Assembly: GCA_023101885.1 (NCBI GenBank)
Contig: JALPQD010000102.1
Location: forward strand, 4,276,971 to 4,340,970
Direction: 5' to 3'
Source of the DNA: Typhlomys cinereus
Taxonomy: Eukaryota; Chordata; Mammalia; Rodentia; Platacanthomyidae
DNA length: 64,000 bases
Made by a program: the position numbers and the translations under genes. Below are positions 57,990 through 64,000 of this stretch, piece after piece. The first letter of the stretch is position 1, and every line of letters begins with the position of its first letter. The notes under the pieces are model-generated. The model was not told the DNA's origin, made no database searches, and was given only the letters and a program-made list of their open reading frames with translations.

Positions 57990-60900
57990 CTATGATCCAC
58001 TTGTTAGGGAGTACATACGGTGCTTAATTTTCTGTGTCTGGGATACTTCACTCAATATAATGTTTCTAATTCCACCCATTTCCCGGAAAATTGCATTAAT
58101 TCATCATTTTTGATGGCTGAATAGTATTCCATTGTATAAATGTACAACATTTTCCTTATCCACTCGTCAACTGTTGGACATTTGGGTTGATTCCATGACT
58201 TTGCTATTGTAAACAGTGCTGCTATGAACATGGTTGTGCTAACAAGGTGAAATTTAGCAGGGTCATATCACAATTCAGACGAGATCGGGCGCGTTCAGGG
58301 TGGTATGGCCGTAGACGATCATATCACAATTCAATCTTTCACTTATTTAAGAATCGCCAGGCGGCTCACCAGAGTGGTTGGATGAGCCTGCACTCCCACC
58401 AGCAATGTAGAAGAGTTCCCCTCTCTCCACATCCTCTCAGCACTTGGTGTTGTTTGTATTGTGGATTTTTGCCATCCTGACTAGGGTGAGATGATATCTC
58501 AGGGAAGTTTTGATTTGCATTTCCCTGATGGCTAAGGATATGGAGCATTTTTAAAAATATTTGTTAGACATTTTAATTTCATCCTTGGTAAAATTTCTTT
58601 TAAGTTCCAAGGCCCATTTTTTAATTGGCCCATTTGTTTCATTTCCTAAGGAAACAAATTTGTTTAGTTTTCTAAGTTCTTTGATAGAGCTCTATCAGAT
58701 ATATGGTTTGTGAAGATTTTCTCCCATTCTGTGGGTGCTCGAGGTACAATCTCTTTATCTGAACAGAAGCTCTTTATTTTCACAAGATCTCATTTGTTGA
58801 GTGTTGGTTGTAGTGCTGCTATTGGATGTCCGTTTAGGAACTGTTGGCCTAGCCCAATCAGCTCAAGGGAGTTCCCTACCCTTTCAACTATGGTTTGTAT
58901 AGTCTCTGGCCTTAAATCAATGTCCTTGATCCATTTGGAATTAATTCTTGTACATGGTGACAAGCACAGGTCCAGTTTTAATCTTCTGCATGTGGATATC
59001 CAGTTTTGCCCGCACCTTTTGTTGAAGATGCTCTTCTTCTTCCATTGGATTTTTTGGGCCCCTTTGTCAAAGATCAAATGGCTGTAATTGTGTGGGCTTA
59101 TATCTGGGTCTTCAACCCTTATCCATTGATCTGTGTGTCTATCTTGGAGCCAATACCAGGCTGTTTTTACAACTATGGATTTGTAGTATAGACTAAAGTT
59201 TGATATGGTGATACCTCCAGCAGTGTTTTTGTTACTCAGGATTGTTTTTGCTACCCTGGGTCTTTTGTGCCTCCATATGAATTTTGAGATTGTTTGGTCA
59301 ACTTCTTTGAAGAATTGCTTTGGGATTTTAATTGGTATAGCATTGAATCTGTATATTGCCTTTGGTAGAATGGTCATTTTTATGATATTGATTCTACCAA
59401 TCCAGGAACATGGGAGGCCTTTCCACCTTCTGGTGTCTTCTGCAATTTCTTTCTTGAGGTTTTTAAAGTTTTCATTATAAAGGTCACTTACTTCCTTGGT
59501 TAGGTTTATACCAAGGTATTTCATTTTTTTAGGGGTTATAGTAAATGGGATTGTTTCTCTCGGGGCTTTTTCACTTCTTTCATTCTGGGCATATAGGAAG
59601 GCCACAGATTTTTGTACATTTATTTTGTATCCTGCCACCCTACTGAACTTCTGTATTAGATCCAGGAGTTTCCTGGTGGAGTTTTTGGGATCACTCAGGT
59701 ATAAGATCATGTCATCTGCAAATAGGGATAGCTTGACTTCTTCCTTGCCAATTTGAATCCCTTTTCTGTCCCTTTCTTGTCTTATGGCTTCAGCTAAGAC
59801 TTCAAGTACAATACTGAATAGAAGTTATGAGAGTGGACAGCCTTGTCTAGTTCCTGATTGAAGTGGGAATGCTTCAAGTTTTTCCCCATTGAGTATAATC
59901 GTTACTGTGAGCTTGTTGTATACAGCTTTTATTATATTAATAAAGGTTCCTTCCATTCCAAACTTCTCTAGAGTTTTGGTCATAAAGGGCTGTTGGATCT
60001 TGTTGAAAGCTTTTTCTGCATCTATTGAGAGTATCATGTGGTCTTGAACTTTGGACTGGTTTATATGGTGAATTATATTTATTGATTTGCGTATGTTGAA
60101 CCAATCTTGTGTGCCAGGGATAAAACCTACTTGATCCCCATGGATGATCTTTTTGATATGTTTGTGAATCCGATTTGCTAAGACTTTGTTGAGAATCTTT
60201 GGATCTGTGTTCATCAGAGAGATTGGCCTGTAGTTTTCTTTTTTAAGTGAATCTTTATTAGATTTGGGGATTAAGATAATATTAGCTTCATAGAAGGAAT
60301 TTGGTAGTGTTCCTTCCTTTGCTATTTGATGGAACAGTTTAAGGAGTATTGGTGTTATTAGTTTCTTAAATGTCTGGTAGAACTCTGTGCTGAATCCATC
60401 TGGTCCAGGACATTTCTTGGTGGGAAGATTCGAGATTACTTCCTCGATTTCTTCATATGTTATTGGACTATTTAAATAATTCACAACTTTCTGATTCAAT
60501 TTACGTAAGTTTACTTAGGAATTCATCCATGTCTTTTGTGTTGTCAAACTTTACTGAGTATAAGTTTTTGAAATATGATGATATAATTCTTTGGATTTCT
60601 AGGTTATCAGTATAATACCTCCATTTTCATTTCTAATTTTGTTAATTTGGGCTTTCTCTTTCTCACTTTTGGTTAATTTAGCTAGGGGTGTATCAATCAT
60701 TGATTTTTTCAAAAAAAACCAGCTTTTTGAGTGGTTGATTTTCTCTATCATTTTCCTAATCTCAATTTCATATATTTCTCCCTTTATTTTCCTAATCTCC
60801 CTTCTACTGCTTTTGGGATCAGATTGCTCTAGTGTCTCTCAAGCTTTAAGATGCATTGTTAAATTATTTATTTCTGATGTTTCCATTTTTTTGATGTAGG

Positions 60901-61812
60901 CATTAAGAGCTATGAACTTACCTCTCAAGACAGCTTTCATTGTGTCCCAGAGATTTTGGTAAATTGTATTTTCTTTATCATTCACTTTCAGGAAATCTTG
61001 AATTTCCTTTGTAATTTCTTCCTGAATCTAGTTCTCATTCAGCATCATAGTGTTATGTTTCCAGGAGTTAGTGTATTTTCTGTCATTTGTTGTGTTATGG
61101 ATGTCCAACTTTAGGTCGTGGTGGTCTGATAGGGCGCAGGCTAGAATTTCAACTTTCCTGTATATGTTTGGATTCATTTTTTGGCCCAATATGTGATCTA
61201 TTTTGGAGAAAGTTCTGTATGCTGCTGAGAAAAATATGTATTCTTTGGTGTGTGAATGAAAAGTACGATAAAGATCTGTAAGATCCATTTCAGTAAGGGT
61301 TTGATTAAGCTCCAAAGTGTCTCTGTTAAGTTTTTTATCTGTTGATCTATCCCATGTTGAGAAGGCAGTGTTGAAATCCCCAAGAATTATCGTTTTGGGA
61401 TTGATTTCTCCCTTTACACATTATAGAGTTTGCTTAATGAATGTGGTGGGGGCCCGTATTGGGTGCATATATGTTCAGTATTGTGAAGTCTTCCTGGTGA
61501 ATTGTACCTGTGACTAAAATGTAGTATCCATCTGTGTCTCTTATGTTTTTTTTTTTATTTGAAGTCCACTTTGTTCGATAGCATAATGGCTACCCCTGCC
61601 TGTTTTCTGGTTCCATTAGCTTGCAGAATTTTTGACCAGCCTTTTATTTTTAGGATGTACTTATCTTTTGTGGTGAGATGGGTTTCCTGCAGGCAGCAGA
61701 TTGATGGATTGTGATTTTTAATCCAAGTTTGTAATCTGTGTCTCTTGATCAGTGAGTTAATTCTATTAACATTTAATGTTATAATGGAGAAACTATTTTT
61801 AATTACGGACAT
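57990..61812 (-). pseudogene. L1 ORF2, broken
   Basis: Length about 3.8 kb, as expected. ATG at 61812 opens 85 codons ('NSFSIITLNVNRINSL', 'CCLQETHLTTKDKY'), then a frameshift near a poly(T) at 61546-61556. Longest open parts: 60499-59825 (224 codons; '[17 protein letters not shown]', 'TRQGCPLS') and 59710-58790 (306 codons, starting just inside FADD at 59722-59711). A TAA close to 59825 separates these RT pieces. A ~40-bp loss and the 5S insertion damage the part near 58240-58333. The final stop is TAG at 57992-57990. Confidence 0.92.
58263..58333 (-). pseudogene. 5S rRNA 5' fragment inserted in L1, with 15-bp duplication
   Basis: 58275-58316 matches, on the minus strand, the first 42 nt of mammalian 5S rRNA as I know it. 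It begins 'gtctacggccataccaccct' and ends at 'ctcgtctga', with no mismatch seen. The 15-bp direct repeat 'tcatatcacaattca' lies on both sides (58263-58277 and 58319-58333); it is L1 sequence present once elsewhere. Four bases at one edge are shared between repeat and 5S. The fragment lacks most of the internal Pol III promoter, so it is no gene. It has no poly(A) tail, unlike usual retropseudogenes. Confidence 0.88.
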
Positions 61813-61853
61813 TTATTATGTTTAGTGGCTTTTGTAAGTGTATTGTTTCACTT

Positions 61854-62932
61854 TTAGGTTTTGGTGGTATTATACTTCCCTTCTGTTGTCCTGAATATGC
61901 TTGTTTTATTCTTCAAACTTGAGTCATTTCTAGCATTTTTTGAAGGCCTGGACATGTATCCCTTCAAGTTGTCTTTCTGCTGGAAAATTTTTCTTTCTCC
62001 CTTGATCATGACGGATAGTTTTGCAGTGTATATCAGCCTGGGTCGACATTTTTGCTCATTCATTACTTGAAGTACGTCTCTTCAAGCTCTTCTTGCTTTT
62101 ACTGTTTCCATTGAGAAGTCATTTATTATTTTAATAGGTTTACCTTTAAAAGTGACTTGTTTTTTTTCCCTTGAAACTCTCAGCACCATTTCTTTATCTT
62201 GAATGTGGAGTGTTTTAACTATTATGTGCCGTGGAGAGTTTCTATTCTGGTCATATCTGTTTGGGGTGCAGAATGTCTCTTGTATATGGATGGGCCTCTC
62301 TTTTTTTAGATGAGGAAAGTTTTCCTTGATGATAGTTTGAAAAATTTCCTCAGGTGTGGTATTTTGGGATTCTTGTTCTGGTATTCCATGAATACACATG
62401 TTCGGCTTCTTCAGGGTGTCCCATAACTCTTGAATATTTCTCTGGAGTATCTTTTTGGCTTTAACAACCTCTTCCATTAAGCTGGTTAATACTCCCACTT
62501 TGACTTCAATATCTGAAATTCTATTTTCTGCTTCGTTAATTCTGCTCATAAGTCTCTCTGTTGAGTTCTGGGTTGAAGATAATTTGTCTTTTAGTTCAGT
62601 TTTAAACTCTGCTTGAGTCTGTTTTATCTGCTCTCTGACTGTTTTTGTTTCTTGAACTGTTTTTCTCAATTCCTCCAAGTGTCTGTTGTGTTCCTCTTCA
62701 AGGTGATTGATGCGTGATTGATGCGGTTATTTAATTCTTCCCGGATTTCCTCTTTCATAATGAACATGGTAATGATCATGTTTTGAAAGTCGTTATCCTG
62801 GGTCAGGGTTTCTTGGCTATTTTCTGTGGGTTTGTTCTAGTTGGAGTCTATCATTATGGTATTAATTCCTTCAGTGGGAGATTTGTTTTCTTGGGTGTTG
62901 TTTCTCATGGATTTGCACTTTGACTTGGGCAT
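61854..62932 (-). pseudogene. L1 ORF1, broken
   Basis: ATG at 62932 opens 'MPKSKCKSMRN'. TAG at codon 32 (62839-62837). An 11-bp tandem duplication 'gtgattgatgc' (62703-62724) shifts the frame. A 198-codon frame (62678-62082) then holds the coiled coil ('ELKDKLSSTQNSTERLMSRI'), the central domain ('NMCIHGIPEQESQ') and the C-terminal region up to 'KARRA', where TGA (62084-62082) replaces the expected Trp. The rest ('CRPRLIYTAKLSVMIKGE') continues to about 61854. The two marked stops match the ORF1 at 40 kb. Confidence 0.87.
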
Positions 62933-62984
62933 TGTCTTTTTAATTCTTAAGACCTTCTTTCAATTTCTGTGCGTTTTTCACTGA

Positions 62985-63262
62985 ACTGAATTATTTGGCC
63001 TGGGGTTTGGGTTTGGGGTTGGGAGGGAGCTTACCTAGGTCGCTGTAAGTCTGGGCTGGACTGCGTGGCCCTTGCCGGTGGGGAAAGGGAGGAGGTGGTG
63101 GTGGCGGGACACTATTTAACCTGGGGAGCGTGGCCCAGGGGGGTCCTCCCCGGCTGGTGCAGCACTGGCTCTGGCTGACTGGTGGGAGGAGCTGGGTCCA
63201 GTGGGCTGCCTGGGGTTTTGGAGAGGGGGAGGCTTACCTAGGTCACTGTGAGTCCGGGCTGG
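62985..63262 (-). promoter_or_regulatory. Monomer-type L1 5'UTR
   Basis: GC-rich, with a 31-bp motif 'gcttacctaggtc(g/a)ctgt' and following bases at 63029-63059 repeated at 63232-63262, 203 bp apart. The text before each copy ('cctggggtttggg', 'cctggggttttgg') also matches. So one full unit and the edge of a second remain: a tandem monomer promoter, as known in mouse L1, cut at the 5' end of the insertion. Unrelated to the 5'UTR at 39.2 kb. Confidence 0.82.
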
Positions 63263-64000
63263 TCTTTGAATAAATTTAACCAAGGCAAGGAAATGAAACA
63301 AAATACTTCTGAAAGAAATTAAAGAATGTACTAGATAGTGGAAAGACCTTCCTTGCTCATGGATTGGTAAGATCAATATTTTGAAAATGACCATCCTCCC
63401 CAAGGTACTATACAGATTTAATGCAATTCCAATAAAACTCCCAATGCAGTTTTTCACAGAAGTGGAAAAAAAATAACAAAATTCTTATGAAAACCAAAAG
63501 ACCATGATTAGCCAAAACAAGTTTGAGCAATAAGGAGCCAGATTTCAAACTATATTGACCAATGGATTAGAACACACTCTCACACAAACCTGAAATCCTG
63601 AAACTATTGGAAAAAAAGTACAGAGTACACTTGAATTGATAAGCCTAGGTAAAGATTTTCTAAACAGAACCCCAAATGCCCAGGACCTATGAGCAATAAT
63701 CAATAAATGAGACTTCATGAAATTAAAAGTCTTCTGTTCTGCAGAAGAAACTGTTAATTGTGCAAAAAGACAACTCACAGGATGGGAGAAAATCTTTGCC
63801 AGCTATGAATCTGACAAGGGGTTAATCTTTAGAGTATACAAAGAGCTTAAAAAACTAAACACTAATACAGCATGATTTCAATTTAAAAAAAAGAGGGGGG
63901 CCCCGGAGCTAAACAGGGACTTCACTAAAAAAAGTAAATTGAAATTTCAAACAAGTATCTTAAAAGATCTCAATTTCCATGATCATCAGAGAAATGCAAA
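63263..64000 (+). mobile_element. Old L1 ORF2, right half (runs off the window)
   Basis: Resumes the ORF2 text cut at 56973: 'gaataaatttaaccaaggca', 'ggaaagaccttccttgctca', 'ccaataaaactcccaatgca', 'gataagcctaggtaaagatt', 'aaatctttgccagctatgaa' and 'aaatttcaaacaagtatctt'. Diverged with many stops. ORF2 continues beyond 64000. Confidence 0.88.

Larger units (their letters stand above)
56974..63262 (-). mobile_element. Near-full-length L1 with monomeric 5'UTR, inserted in an older L1
   Basis: From left to right: complement A-rich tail, C-rich complement purine tract (about 57060-57112), 3'UTR, ORF2 (61812 to 57990), ORF1 (62932 to 61854), and a GC-rich 5'UTR ending at 63262. 'tctttgaa' flanks it at 56966-56973 and 63263-63270 (8 bp exact). 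About 6.3 kb. Body sequence is close to the plus-strand L1 at 39 kb; the 5'UTR is of another type. Frameshifts and stops in both ORFs mean it is inactive. It contains the 5S rRNA insertion at 58263-58333. Confidence 0.93.

Noticed and set aside
58275..58316. A functional 5S rRNA gene
   Set aside because: Only the first 42 nt are present; most of the internal promoter and the terminator are absent.
39177..63262. Either near-full-length L1 as a currently active element
   Set aside because: Both ORFs of both copies carry stops and frameshifts; the plus copy is also split by another L1.

Overview
ORGANISM. This is mammalian nuclear DNA from a myomorph-type rodent. Evidence: B1 (7SL-derived) fragments, a B3-like SINE, ID/B4-like pieces, old MIR, L2 and MaLR remnants, and ten copies of a tRNA-derived SINE whose head resembles rodent B2 but whose body is not the mouse B2 I know. 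The species cannot be named from sequence alone; the SINE and the L1 5' ends do not look like house mouse or rat. I found no host protein-coding gene, exon series, functional RNA gene, CRISPR array or bacterial feature. Every convincing coding stretch is a damaged L1 ORF1 or ORF2. All alignments were done by eye.  LAYOUT. 1-9 kb: mostly unique AT-rich DNA with old MIR and B1 pieces, two SINEs, and a 232-bp element bounded by perfect 22-bp inverted repeats (3574-3805). 9-10.9 kb: a MaLR-type LTR remnant, then a SINE joined to an L1 3' end, apparently one insertion, then a B3-like SINE. 11-25 kb: unique DNA, old repeats, one GC-richer stretch (18.6-19.4 kb) and simple repeats. 25.0-27.9 kb: a 5'-inverted L1 with a second small L1 nested in it. 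28-39 kb: young SINEs with clear target-site duplications (TSDs), a degenerate L2, a truncated minus-strand L1, and old L1 and MIR pieces. 39.2-49.4 kb: a full-length plus-strand L1 (5'UTR, ORF1, ORF2, 3'UTR) split in ORF2 by a 4-kb 5'-inverted L1. 49.4-56 kb: an old L1 3' end, unique DNA and a 215-bp direct duplication. 56-64 kb: a truncated L1 3'UTR, then an old L1 ORF2 split by a near-full-length minus-strand L1 of about 6.3 kb. That minus-strand L1 has a monomer-type 5'UTR and carries a 42-nt piece of 5S rRNA.  HOW IT FITS TOGETHER. The window records L1 activity and SINE mobilisation by L1. Insertions have fallen inside insertions, three L1 copies show 5' inversion (twin priming), and poly(A) or A-rich tails with TSDs mark most young copies. 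Points most worth a second look: the 5S rRNA insertion; the two stop codons shared by both ORF1 copies; two unrelated 5'UTRs on near-identical L1 bodies; a reading frame that stays open in the 3'UTR of several copies; the SINE-L1 chimera; and the 22-bp inverted-repeat element.
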